Shown in pieces: positions 21,845 to 28,401 of a stretch of 31,768 bases of DNA. Origin of the DNA: Saccharothrix sp. ST-888 (GTDB taxonomy: Bacteria > Actinomycetota > Actinomycetes > Streptomycetales > Streptomycetaceae); contig NZ_JYJF01000087.1 in assembly GCF_000955975.1 (NCBI RefSeq), positions 1 through 31,768 on the forward strand, in the 5' to 3' direction. The notes beneath the pieces were generated by a model. That model did no database searches. It worked only from the letters and a program-made list of their open reading frames with translations, and was not told the origin of the DNA. Both the position numbers and the translations under genes were made by a program. Each line of letters begins with the position of its first letter. The first letter of the stretch is position 1.

Positions 21845-22069
21845 TTAGTTCCCTCGACTGGACTCAACGCACGCCCTCCTGGCGTCCAGGATCTCGGCCG
21901 CATGGTTCAGCTGCCAGTCGTACGACTGACCTCGACTCTCGCGATCAAGCCGCTTGGCCATGTCGCAAGGGCTCTCAGGCGTAGACCAGTTGTGCGTCAG
22001 CAGGCTGAGGATGACGAATGCAACCAGGATGCCAGCCGCACTGATGGCGTAGTACCGGCGTCTACTCAC
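21845..22069 (-). CDS. Single-span membrane-anchored protein (74 aa)
   Basis: GTG start overlapping the stop of the preceding minus-strand gene by eight bases. The basic MSRRRYY start, a hydrophobic helix at 8-26 (AISAAGILVAFVILSLL) and a polar remainder with two Cys fit an N-terminal anchor with the tail outside the cell. No lipobox is seen. It could act at the cell surface, for instance in superinfection exclusion, but that is a guess from location and topology. Confidence 0.65.
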   Translation of the reverse strand: MSRRRYYAISAAGILVAFVILSLLTHNWSTPESPCDMAKRLDRESRGQSYDWQLNHAAEILDARRACVESSRGN

Positions 22070-22787
22070 TGGGGCTCTTCGGCATCGAGGTTGAAGGGCC
22101 CCCCAGCTTCTTGAGTACCCGCCTCTCGATCACGGTGTACGAGCGCACAACCTCATCGTGGACGCCGTCCAACCAAGCTCCGACCGTATCGCGATCGGGC
22201 AACTCTTCCCCCCGCGCGGCCGGCCCGACGATGGCACTTGTTTGAGGCGACCAACTGAAGCCCTCAGGGAGCAGCTCGTCGAACCTGCGCACCTGCTCCC
22301 GAAAGAGCGCATCGGCGACCTCGCGGCTGTACTTGCACCCGTTGACGAACGCCAGCCAGATTGCCGCCTGAGTGGTCTCGCTGAGGATGTCGCCGTAAAC
22401 GAACGAACGCGGGGTCTCCAGCTGCCTACTTCTTCGGTACTCCTCCCACCATGTCGGTGGCTCCTTGGTTCCGTTCCGGTACGCCTCCACATCAGCAGTG
22501 ACCTGTCGCACGAGGTCGCCGTACGGGCCCTGGCCAGGCACCTGCGGACCGTCGGGGTCCTTACCGTCCAAAAACTCGCCCATCACTCTCCGCCGCGCAG
22601 CGGAGGCGCCATCCCGATACTGCGCCAGCATCCGGGCGATCTCCGGCGGCGGCCCCTCGCTGCCGTCCACATACGCCGCCGCGTCGGCACGCGCCTGCTC
22701 CCAGAGCTGCTCCATCCTGTCGCCGAGGCGATCTCTGAACTCGTCTCCCAGGGCGTTCAGTTGAGCATCGAGATCATCATCGTCCAT
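22062..22787 (-). CDS. Hypothetical protein (241 aa)
   Basis: The ATG at 22787 is preferred because AAGGA lies eight bases upstream; an ATG at 22796 has no usable spacing. The N-terminal half is acidic and helical (DDDDLDAQLNALGDEFRDRL). The middle has Trp-rich PPTWWEEYRRSRQ and a hydrophobic TTQAAIWLAFVNGCKYS segment; the end is basic. No catalytic motif or family is recognised. Three genes (22787 to 21616) overlap and form one transcription unit ended by the 21541 hairpin. Confidence 0.75.
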   Translation of the reverse strand: MDDDDLDAQLNALGDEFRDRLGDRMEQLWEQARADAAAYVDGSEGPPPEIARMLAQYRDGASAARRRVMGEFLDGKDPDGPQVPGQGPYGDLVRQVTADVEAYRNGTKEPPTWWEEYRRSRQLETPRSFVYGDILSETTQAAIWLAFVNGCKYSREVADALFREQVRRFDELLPEGFSWSPQTSAIVGPAARGEELPDRDTVGAWLDGVHDEVVRSYTVIERRVLKKLGGPSTSMPKSPSE

Positions 22788-22863
22788 GCCAGTCATCCTT
22801 CATGAAGTGGGTGCTCTGAGCGTAGATCTCGCCCGGCACTCCCGGGGTGAAATCGGCGGGATG

Positions 22864-22956
22864 CTACCTCGCCAGATACACGACGGCGCCGAGTAGACCG
22901 AAGCCAACCGCGTTGAGCGCCAACCAGACTGTGGTGACGACGACTTCGAGTGTCAC
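22864..22956 (-). CDS. 30-residue transmembrane mini-protein
   Basis: GTG start at 22956 with a near-perfect ribosome binding site, AAGGAGG, seven bases upstream. The product, VTLEVVVTTVWLALNAVGF and onward to VVYLAR, is almost entirely one membrane helix. It is shorter than most gene finders accept, but the strong ribosome binding site and complete hydrophobicity argue for a real gene. A terminator with a T run lies just upstream, so it starts its own unit or needs its own promoter. Role unknown: toxin-like, holin-like or a regulator of a membrane partner. Confidence 0.6.
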   Translation of the reverse strand: MTLEVVVTTVWLALNAVGFGLLGAVVYLAR

Positions 22957-22986
22957 GAGAAACCTCCTTGAGTGCGGGCATGACAA

Positions 22987-23017
22987 AGGCCCCCGCTCCG
23001 GTGAGGAACGAGGGCCT
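22987..23017 (-). terminator. Terminator of the 23033 gene
   Basis: Read on the minus strand, AGGCCCTCGTTCC pairs with GGAGCGGGGGCCT over 13 positions (two T-G wobbles) around a five-base loop, and TTT follows. It sits 16 bases after the stop. Confidence 0.8.
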
Positions 23018-23032
23018 GGGGAGAGTTGAAAG

Positions 23033-23581
23033 TCAGCTGTTGGCGACGATGTCCGCGACTTGCTGCCGGGCACCCGGGGCGAGTTGCTCTTGCGTGTCGA
23101 TGGCCTGGAGAACGGCTTCGGGAGCCATCGTCCTTCGGGCGGCGCTGATGAGCGTCACCAGGTCACCGTGGGCCAATCGATCCGCGCGAGCCCGGTGCGC
23201 ACCCCACGTCCTGAGCCTGCTGGGGACGAGTTCCGGCCGCGTCTGCGGTGCGTCGTAGGGCGCGTGCGCCACATCCCCCAGGTGCGCGGCGCATACGGGG
23301 AGCGGCTCGATAACCTCGATGTCGCAGTCGAGTTGAGTGCACAGGCGGGTAGGCTTCCCGTCGATGACTTGGATCTTCACCGCGCCAACCCAGGCGATAA
23401 TCCCGTCTTCGTCGTCGTAACCAACGAGCGTGACGCGGCAGTTTTGAGGGTCCTGCTGAAGCCGGGCATCAAGTGCTGCTACCGCGCCGGCCAGCGCGTA
23501 GACGGACCGCACGCTGAGCTTGCACGGCTGGCCGTCGAGTTCGAGCACTGGCGTGGCGAGCAAGCTGGCGACGGTAGACAT
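23033..23581 (-). CDS. Hypothetical protein (182 aa)
   Basis: ATG with GGAAGGGG upstream on the minus strand. The first 90 residues are mixed alpha/beta (VLELDGQPCKLSVRSVYALAGAVAAL, then CRVTLVGYDDEDGIIAWVGAVKIQV), suggesting a small compact domain. The remainder is Ala/Arg-rich helix. Three Cys residues are spread out and do not form a clear zinc site. No family is recognised. It is flanked by hairpins on both sides, so it is probably a single-gene unit. Confidence 0.75.
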   Translation of the reverse strand: MSTVASLLATPVLELDGQPCKLSVRSVYALAGAVAALDARLQQDPQNCRVTLVGYDDEDGIIAWVGAVKIQVIDGKPTRLCTQLDCDIEVIEPLPVCAAHLGDVAHAPYDAPQTRPELVPSRLRTWGAHRARADRLAHGDLVTLISAARRTMAPEAVLQAIDTQEQLAPGARQQVADIVANS

Positions 23582-23612
23582 GAGAGACCCCTTCCGGGCG
23601 TTGACGTGGATA

Positions 23613-23638
23613 AGCCACCGCCAAATCAGGCGGTGGCT
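23613..23638 (-). terminator. Terminator-like hairpin between the 23753 and 23033 genes
   Basis: AGCCACCGCC and GGCGGTGGCT, ten perfect pairs, six-base loop. On the minus strand it follows the 23753 gene and two smaller hairpins, and ends 32 bases before the next start. Confidence 0.65.
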
Positions 23639-23662
23639 GACCCCCGCTCACGCGGGGAGATC
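23635..23662 (-). repeat. Lone element resembling a type I-E CRISPR repeat
   Basis: Read on the minus strand, this 28-base stretch begins GATCTCCCCGCG and ends AGCGGGGGTCAGCC. It shares the TCCCCGCG...AGCGGGG core, with CC at the end, with type I-E repeats; by eye about 21 of 28 positions match the E. coli repeat. Only one copy is present, so it is not an array. It could equally be a terminator-type hairpin of six pairs (CCCCGC with GCGGGG). Confidence 0.35.
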
Positions 23663-23675
23663 GGGGCAACCCCGA
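23661..23675 (-). repeat. Short hairpin beside the CRISPR-like element
   Basis: TCGGGG and CCCCGA, six pairs with a three-base loop, directly next to the CRISPR-like hairpin. The G and C blocks of the two could also pair with each other, giving alternative folds. Confidence 0.5.
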
Positions 23676-23752
23676 GCGTACGGCCGTGCCCCTGCAGTTA
23701 CGCCGCACGGACATGCAACGCCTCCTCTTCGTCGAATCTCTTGGCCCGTTTG

Positions 23753-24085
23753 TCAGTCGACGAGGTACTCGTCGGGAATTACGTCGTAGCGGCGCTTGGA
23801 CAAGAGATCGTCGATCACGCGGTTGCCCTCCTCTTTGCTGGCGACTTGCGCGAAGACGTGGGCGTTCATAACCGACCGGACGATGACCCAGCCGTGCTCC
23901 GGGTGCTCAAGGAGCCAGTAGGCGTCCGCCCACCCGATCCGCTGTGTCGCCGCCTCCGTGCGGGCGAAGGGGCGGCCGGCCCAGGCGGGGTGCTCGTCGC
24001 CGCCGAGGCCGAGGTGGAACCGGAACGGCTGCGGCTCGATCCCCGTAATCGGGAGCTGATGGAAGGGCACGACCTCGTCGGGCAT
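23753..24085 (-). CDS. Hypothetical protein (110 aa)
   Basis: ATG with GAGAGGA upstream. The sequence PFRFHLGLGGDEHPAWAGRPFARTEAATQRIGWADAYWLLEHPEHGWVIVRSV (quoted here in part: PFRFHLGLGGDEH and HGWVIVRSVMNAH) suggests a small alpha/beta domain with many aromatics and His. It ends DVIPDEYLVD. No family is recognised. It follows the cysteine-rich gene by 33 bases and may be co-transcribed with it; hairpins follow. Confidence 0.7.
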   Translation of the reverse strand: MPDEVVPFHQLPITGIEPQPFRFHLGLGGDEHPAWAGRPFARTEAATQRIGWADAYWLLEHPEHGWVIVRSVMNAHVFAQVASKEEGNRVIDDLLSKRRYDVIPDEYLVD

Positions 24086-24118
24086 GGTGAATCCTCTCAG
24101 GGATAGTTGGGGCTGAGC

Positions 24119-24481
24119 CTAGGGCTTGAGTCCGACAGTCCGGGCGACTTGCGCCCGATCGAAGCTCGTCAGCAACCCGTCACCGTCGTGGTTGTCGCGC
24201 AGGACGTTCAGCGCCGGCGCCTCGATCACTCCGGTGCAAACGTCGCACGGGCAGGTGTGCTTCATACACGGGCACGAGTTCTCTTCGCAGTAGGGGTCGG
24301 GTCCGCGACCGTCTTCGGTAGCCGTCGGGTGGACAAGGTGCTCGCGCCGGTAAAAGCCGTGCGGGAGCGGAACCTCCGGGCAGGGCCTGGTCGACGCCTC
24401 GGCGCCCTCGGCTGTCGCCCAGGCTCCACGGCACTTGTTGCACCGCCAGCGGCCGGCGCGAACCTGCCCAACGTGCTTCAT
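24119..24481 (-). CDS. Cysteine-rich zinc-binding protein (120 aa)
   Basis: The ATG at 24481 is preferred because AGGAGG lies at ideal spacing; an ATG at 24499 would put that site inside the gene. Cysteines form one CNKC pair near residue 14, then a dense cluster YCEENSCPCMKHTCPCDVC near 63-81. The pattern suggests two or three zinc ions and a rigid knuckle fold for nucleic-acid or protein binding. No family is recognised. A hairpin directly upstream separates it from the 24585 gene. Confidence 0.72.
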   Translation of the reverse strand: MKHVGQVRAGRWRCNKCRGAWATAEGAEASTRPCPEVPLPHGFYRREHLVHPTATEDGRGPDPYCEENSCPCMKHTCPCDVCTGVIEAPALNVLRDNHDGDGLLTSFDRAQVARTVGLKP

Positions 24482-24504
24482 GCTCTTCCTCCTAGACATG
24501 ACGA

Positions 24505-24528
24505 AGGGCCCGGTCGAAGCCGAGCCCT
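24505..24528 (-). terminator. Terminator-like hairpin after the 24585 gene
   Basis: AGGGCCCGG and CCGAGCCCT pair over nine positions with one mismatch around a six-base loop. It ends the 24585 unit and lies just before the ribosome binding site of the next gene. Confidence 0.6.
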
Positions 24529-24584
24529 GAAACGACGAAAGTCCCTACCAAACACCGGCGGCATCGGAGATGGCCGGCTTGGCG

Positions 24585-24929
24585 CTAGGCGGGGCGCGAG
24601 CTACGCACCTCGTCAACAGCGCGCTCGTGCTGAGCGAGGGCCTCCTTCTCAGTGCGAGCTTCCTCGCCGTACCGGGGCGCCGAGAAGCGATGACCGCCAT
24701 CGAACAAGACTCCAGTGGCGAACATCGGTGACACCGGCGAGATAGCGCCCTCCCAGACCGTCCGCACCACGATGTCAGTACCCTCCACCCGGCTCTCAGC
24801 GACTCGGCGATACTCGAAATCCGACCAGAGTTCGCCCCAGCGGACCACGTCGATCGGATTGCCAGCTCGGTCGCGATACAGCGGCTCAGACTCGGCCGCC
24901 GCGTGGTGGGTACTGTCATGGTTCGTCAT
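24585..24929 (-). CDS. Hypothetical protein (114 aa), possibly leaderless
   Basis: ATG at 24929 without a Shine-Dalgarno sequence; TAGGCT ends six bases before it, so the transcript may begin at the ATG. The product has a strand-rich centre (DFEYRRVAESRVEGTDIVVRTVWEG) and a FATGVLFDGGHRFSAPRYG stretch, then a charged helix at the end. This could be a small beta-sheet protein; no family is recognised. It has its own promoter candidate and terminator, so it looks like an independent accessory gene. Confidence 0.7.
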   Translation of the reverse strand: MTNHDSTHHAAAESEPLYRDRAGNPIDVVRWGELWSDFEYRRVAESRVEGTDIVVRTVWEGAISPVSPMFATGVLFDGGHRFSAPRYGEEARTEKEALAQHERAVDEVRSSRPA

Positions 24930-24935
24930 AAGCCA

Positions 24936-24966
24936 AGCCTAGGTGCCGGGCACACTCGCGGTGCAA
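24936..24966 (-). promoter_or_regulatory. Candidate leaderless promoter of the 24585 gene
   Basis: On the minus strand TTGCAC (24961-24966) and TAGGCT (24936-24941) lie 19 bases apart. The -10 ends six bases before the ATG, the usual geometry for leaderless actinobacterial transcripts. The spacer is slightly long. Confidence 0.4.
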
Positions 24967-25053
24967 GCCCTCATCGCACAGCGCGTGGCAAGAATTCGCG
25001 CCCCGAAACCAGCGCAACTTCGTATAGTGCCGGCGCACCCTCGGCGTGCCGAA

Positions 25054-25080
25054 GCCCCCGCCTCACAAGGAAGCGGGGGC
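25054..25080 (-). terminator. Terminator-like hairpin after the 25094 gene
   Basis: GCCCCCGC and GCGGGGGC, eight perfect pairs, 11-base loop, starting 14 bases after the stop on the minus strand. Confidence 0.7.
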
Positions 25081-25093
25081 CTGCGGATGCGGC

Positions 25094-25456
25094 TCAGATG
25101 AGCCGGTCCGTGAACTCCACGATGATGCGCTGAATCTCCATGTCCGCAGCAATCGCGCCCTCATCCGGCATCCAGTGCAGCTTGCCGTCCCTGGCGTAGT
25201 CGCGGGTCATGCCGGCGGCGTAGACGTCGAGCTGTCCGGACTCTTCCAGCAACTCGGCCAGCTCTCCGGCCTGCTTGAGGCTGCTCACTCCTGCCACGGA
25301 CCAGCGGGTGATTGGGCCATCGTCAACATTGACCCCGCGCAGCGCGCACTCGATGGACGCAACCCGGTCCTGGTGGTCCATCTCCAGCACCGGGTAGTAC
25401 AGGCGCTGTGGCTGGCCGAGCAGGTCCGAGAGTTGGGTGGGGATGCTGATCTCCAT
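25094..25456 (-). CDS. Hypothetical protein (120 aa)
   Basis: ATG with AAGGAG upstream at good spacing. The first half is strand-rich (RLYYPVLEMDHQDRVASIECALRGVNVDDGP is its start-to-middle, here only pointed to by YYPVLEMDHQ and VASIECALRG). A helix follows (LKQAGELAELLEESGQL), and the end is IQRIIVEFTDRLI. No family is recognised. A long, strongly structured non-coding stretch lies directly upstream and would be its 5' untranslated region, so it may be under attenuation or RNA-level control. Confidence 0.72.
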   Translation of the reverse strand: MEISIPTQLSDLLGQPQRLYYPVLEMDHQDRVASIECALRGVNVDDGPITRWSVAGVSSLKQAGELAELLEESGQLDVYAAGMTRDYARDGKLHWMPDEGAIAADMEIQRIIVEFTDRLI

Positions 25457-25491
25457 CGTGTGCTCCTTGCTCAGGGTGTGAGGTGAGGTAA

Positions 25492-25593
25492 CCGCGCACA
25501 GCGCGGACCAGTGGCCCGCAGTGCGGACCTCATCCCCGAGAATTCGGGGCTAGCCCCCGGCACATCCGGGGAGTAGGCGCCTGGACGACCAGG
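25492..25593 (-). promoter_or_regulatory. Structured leader with mutually exclusive hairpins
   Basis: The 382-base gap 25457-25838 has no supported gene but holds several hairpins: CCGCGC/GCGCGG (25492-25506), CCCCGA/TCGGGG (25534-25549), CCCCGG/CCGGGG (25555-25571) and CCTGG/CCAGG (25580-25593). Neighbouring G and C blocks can also pair across hairpins, as in an attenuator. Downstream, on the minus strand, is the 25094 gene. Confidence 0.5.
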
Positions 25594-25666
25594 GGCTGGC
25601 GAGCGCGCCACAGCGCCGCCTGCCAGGCAGGATAAGGGGTCGGGGTTGGCAGAGTGATGAAAACGA

Positions 25667-25699
25667 CGACGCCCCACACCGTAGCGGCGCGGGGCGTCG
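25667..25699 (-). terminator. Terminator of the 25839 gene
   Basis: CGACGCCCC and GGGGCGTCG, nine perfect pairs, 15-base loop, followed on the minus strand by a TTTT run a few bases later. Confidence 0.75.
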
Positions 25700-25838
25700 G
25701 AGGTCTGGCGGTTCGGATTGTCACTGACTGTTGATGACAAAGTGGGACATCTTAGACACGCTCACCGGCGGGAGGCCGAGCCGGTATCACTCACCGGAGT
25801 CGACACCCGCACGCAGCCCCGTGCTGACGGCGAAAATG

Positions 25839-26378
25839 TCACATGCCCTGGGTGTCCCGCACGGACTGGATGAACTGCTCGACCTGGGCCTCGCGAGACT
25901 TCTCCAGCGTTTCCGCTCCGATACGGCCCACCGCCTCCTCGGCACCAAGGGCGCAAGCGAGTACGTCCCACAGTGCCGAGCGATACACATCCTCGGAGTC
26001 CGTGGCCTCGGGCTGCTGTAGTCCGGTGTTCCGGTCGCGTCCTTCGATGATGCGCTGGGCGATCTTGGTCAGCAGCGTCGGAGCACCGACGGTGCGCACT
26101 TCGACACCCGCCTCGGCTGCCGCCTCGGTCAGCTCCTGGTAACGGCCCGCGCTGCGGGTGAACGTCTCCGGGCCGAAATCCGCGACAAGGACGTCGAACT
26201 TGCCGGCCTTGAGGTCTTCGAGAAGCTTTGGGTTTACCTCGCTAGCCGTCTCGCCCTCGTACCCCACGACGATCCGCAGCCCTCGCGCAGCGGCCCACTG
26301 CGCACATGCCTCACGCTGAGCCTGCACACTTCCGGCTCGCTCGCGGAGGTACACCGTCGCTCGCTTCTGACTTGTCAT
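25839..26378 (-). CDS. Catalytically dead serine-recombinase-like protein (179 aa)
   Basis: ATG with GAGAGGA upstream. Residues 6-100 match the catalytic domain of serine resolvases and integrases in outline: VYLRE...VQAQREACAQWAAARGLRIV, then KAGKFDVLVADFG and TRSAGRYQELTEAAAEAGVEV. The RVS motif is RER here (residues 12-14), so the nucleophile Ser is replaced by Arg. Of the paired catalytic arginines only one (R75) can be placed. No DNA-binding recombinase domain follows, just about 75 helical residues. It cannot be an active recombinase by this reading, and sits next to the active integrase, so it may regulate it or bind its site. Confidence 0.7.
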   Translation of the reverse strand: MTSQKRATVYLRERAGSVQAQREACAQWAAARGLRIVVGYEGETASEVNPKLLEDLKAGKFDVLVADFGPETFTRSAGRYQELTEAAAEAGVEVRTVGAPTLLTKIAQRIIEGRDRNTGLQQPEATDSEDVYRSALWDVLACALGAEEAVGRIGAETLEKSREAQVEQFIQSVRDTQGM

Positions 26379-26401
26379 CAGTCATCCTCTCTGGAAACGG
26401 T

Positions 26402-26424
26402 GCCAGCAGTCGTACGCTGCTGGC
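26402..26424. repeat. Inverted repeat in the divergent region beside the integrase
   Basis: GCCAGCAG and CTGCTGGC, eight perfect pairs with a seven-base spacer (TCGTACG), between the divergent 25839 and 26520 genes. It could be an operator controlling either gene. Confidence 0.5.
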
Positions 26425-26519
26425 CGACAGGTGGGGCTTCAGCCCGGTGAACTGGTGGAATAAATCGATCACTCGTTCGGCGCTTCACGGCGATTTCCGG
26501 ACTGAGGAACATCGACTAC

Positions 26520-26663
26520 ATGACTCGCGATGACCACCACCGCAGCACAGCTCCCCATCGAGACGAGATCAGCGAGGAGATACCCGAGGCCGATTGCTGG
26601 GCCGAGTTCTGGGAAGTCATCGCTGACATACACCATCGGATTTGGCTTGAGCGCCAGAACTAG
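26520..26663 (+). CDS. Small acidic, His-rich protein overlapping the integrase stop (47 aa)
   Basis: ATG with GAGGAA about ten bases upstream. The product starts MTRDDHHRSTAPHRDEISEE and contains WAEFWEVIADIHHRIWLERQ, an amphipathic helix with four Trp. It runs on the plus strand against the integrase, and the two stops share the palindrome CTAG (26660-26663). No family is recognised. Its position between the recombinase-like gene and the integrase, in opposite orientation, would suit an excision or control factor, but that is inference only. The length is near the limit of chance. Confidence 0.5.
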   Translation: MTRDDHHRSTAPHRDEISEEIPEADCWAEFWEVIADIHHRIWLERQN

Positions 26664-28273
26664 GCTACGGAAACACCCTTGCTTCGCTTATGAGCGGGAA
26701 CGATATCAGGCTCCCATAGAGGGACTATGCGCATGGAACTGACTTTCTCGCCACCCCTTGGAGGCGTGACTATGACATACCGGATCACCTTCCTGAGAGC
26801 TTTGCGCCGCTCCGCTGGAGTGGCCGAGTCCCAAACTTCTGCCAAGCCGGAAAACTTCTCCTTTGAGGGCGGTTCAACGGAGGCAAGCTGCTGCATTAGA
26901 CGCTTCAGGTCGGCCTTCTTCTCCCGAACCTCCGTGTCGGCTACAACCATTCTCGCCTTAGCGGTCTCCAGATCGTTAAGGCCGGCTTCGTAGCCCTCAT
27001 TGATACGCTGTTTACGCTGCAGAAGGGTCTTGATCGAACGCTCCAGTTCGACAATGCGGGTACGACTAACTTCGATTTCCTCTCGCTGGTCAAGTCGGTC
27101 CTGTACCGTTTCGACCCCTTGAGCATTTTTTCGAATCCAGTCAAGGACAAGGGCGTCCACACGAGCGGCACGGATATTAACAGTCTTTCCGGACGCATGG
27201 TTCTCAGAGTGGGCACATCTAAACGCTCGCACCATCGTCCCGCCCCTCGAATTGCCGCCCGCTGTTCTCATTATCCGAAGACACAGGTTCTCGTTGTCAT
27301 CGGATTCCCCACAGCGAACCATGCTTGTGCAGGACCATTTTGGCTCTCGCTCCCGAGTGAACGCGTCAGCTTGACGCAGCCTCAGTTCCACATAGCTGTC
27401 CCACGTTGCCTGGGAGATGAGCGCATCATGGGCACCGTCGTACCAGATGGGGTAAGAGTCGGGACGGCTGTTGGTCGGCTTCGGTCCCTGACCAACCGAC
27501 CGCAAATAGCCAGCGGCGAACCCCGAATCCATAACCACACGCCACTGATCAGCCGTCATACGGGATCCCCGCAGCGACGTCACCCCCTCCTCCCATGCGT
27601 CACGCGCAATGGCGTAGAGGGTGTCCCCGTCGACGAACCGCCTATACGCCTTTGCTAGCGCTGGCCCTCGGACGGGGTCGTGGACGAGGAGCCCTTCGCA
27701 CTTGTTCTGGCAGACGTATCTCGCAGGATTTTCCTCAGAGCGCTGGCACCCCGGACAGCGCAGGTAACCGAATCGCGGCTGGCCGCCGTGTGGAAGCCCC
27801 TTGTTCAGTCGACGCTGGTGGGTACTCCTCCAGGAGTCCCGGATCTGGTCGAGCTGATACTCCGCCAGTCGCAGGAATTGGTCGCGCATGTAGCGGCCAG
27901 CTGCGGTGGACGCATCGATGTCCTGGGTGGCGCTGAGCAGATCTCCGCCGGCTTCCTGAAGTTCCTTGATGTAGAACAAGGAGCCGATGAGGGTTCGACC
28001 GAATCGGGAATACTCCCAGACGACGATGGCGTCTGCCTCGCCGGCTCGGATGCGGTCGATAATTTGACTGATCTTCCGCTTGGCGAAGTCTGATCCAGAG
28101 AGATCGAGGTCGCGGACGACGTCAACTTCAGCGATCCCCTTTTGAGTCAGGTAGGCCCGACAGATTGCCAGCTGCTGCTCGGGGCTTTTCATGTCCTCCC
28201 GAGCTGTGCTGACGCGGATGTAGATGATTGCGCGGAGCTGTTTGGTGCGCTGGTTTCTCACGGTGCGATTCAC
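26660..28273 (-). CDS. int: Large serine recombinase, phage integrase
   Basis: Catalyses site-specific integration and, with a directionality factor, excision. The GTG at 28273 has AGGGGAA upstream and is preferred; the frame is open to 28333. Catalytic domain: YIRVST with nucleophile S22, R20 nearby, and WEYSRFGR with R90 and R93. The recombinase domain (about 160-300) carries a CPGC...CQNKC zinc pair insert. A second zinc site near 345-380 (CTSMVRC ... FRCAH) is the beta-ribbon of large serine integrases, followed by a coiled coil near 405-475. At 537 residues it is typical. Its GC content is lower than its neighbours, consistent with recent transfer. Confidence 0.95.
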   Translation of the reverse strand: MNRTVRNQRTKQLRAIIYIRVSTAREDMKSPEQQLAICRAYLTQKGIAEVDVVRDLDLSGSDFAKRKISQIIDRIRAGEADAIVVWEYSRFGRTLIGSLFYIKELQEAGGDLLSATQDIDASTAAGRYMRDQFLRLAEYQLDQIRDSWRSTHQRRLNKGLPHGGQPRFGYLRCPGCQRSEENPARYVCQNKCEGLLVHDPVRGPALAKAYRRFVDGDTLYAIARDAWEEGVTSLRGSRMTADQWRVVMDSGFAAGYLRSVGQGPKPTNSRPDSYPIWYDGAHDALISQATWDSYVELRLRQADAFTREREPKWSCTSMVRCGESDDNENLCLRIMRTAGGNSRGGTMVRAFRCAHSENHASGKTVNIRAARVDALVLDWIRKNAQGVETVQDRLDQREEIEVSRTRIVELERSIKTLLQRKQRINEGYEAGLNDLETAKARMVVADTEVREKKADLKRLMQQLASVEPPSKEKFSGLAEVWDSATPAERRKALRKVIRYVIVTPPRGGEKVSSMRIVPLWEPDIVPAHKRSKGVSVA

Positions 28274-28339
28274 GGGTTCCCCTAGGCGGCGAGAGCCACG
28301 GACCGATGCTTCGTCACCATGGTCTGAGCCCAAAAATGG

Positions 28340-28401
28340 CTACGGGAGCGGCCATCTGGGGCATCTACTTTTCGTGTGATCCGTGAACAGCGTCATCTGG
28401 G
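28340..28401. other. Probable attachment-site junction (attR or attL)
   Basis: The ADP-ribosylglycohydrolase frame on the minus strand is conserved up to about 28381 (DDTQMTLFT) and then reads unrelated sequence to a stop at 28340. The integrase gene starts about 70-110 bases away, as expected for a serine integrase beside its att site. CATCTGGG occurs twice (28353-28360 and 28394-28401), 41 bases apart. The exact core cannot be set from one end. Confidence 0.65.

Larger units (their letters stand above)
1..28380. mobile_element. Prophage, right-hand part (left end outside window)
   Basis: A continuous block of phage-type genes: replication and recombination genes on the plus strand, small accessory genes on the minus strand, and a large serine integrase at the right edge. 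The integrase start is about 100 bases from a break in a chromosomal ADP-ribosylglycohydrolase gene, which marks the right attachment junction. The left junction is not in the window, so total size is unknown. No large terminase, portal, capsid or tape-measure gene is seen here, so whether the element is intact cannot be judged. Confidence 0.85.

Noticed and set aside
23635..23662. CRISPR array
   Set aside because: Only one repeat-like unit is present, with no second copy at spacer distance, so it is not an array.
25490..25580. tRNA-like folding in the structured gap
   Set aside because: The hairpins do not give a seven-pair acceptor stem, a T-loop with GTTCGA or an anticodon arm in tRNA geometry on either strand.
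25471..25740. Minus-strand open frame of 89 codons in the gap before the 25839 gene
   Set aside because: No ribosome binding site, proline-rich shadow composition, and it covers several hairpins and a terminator.
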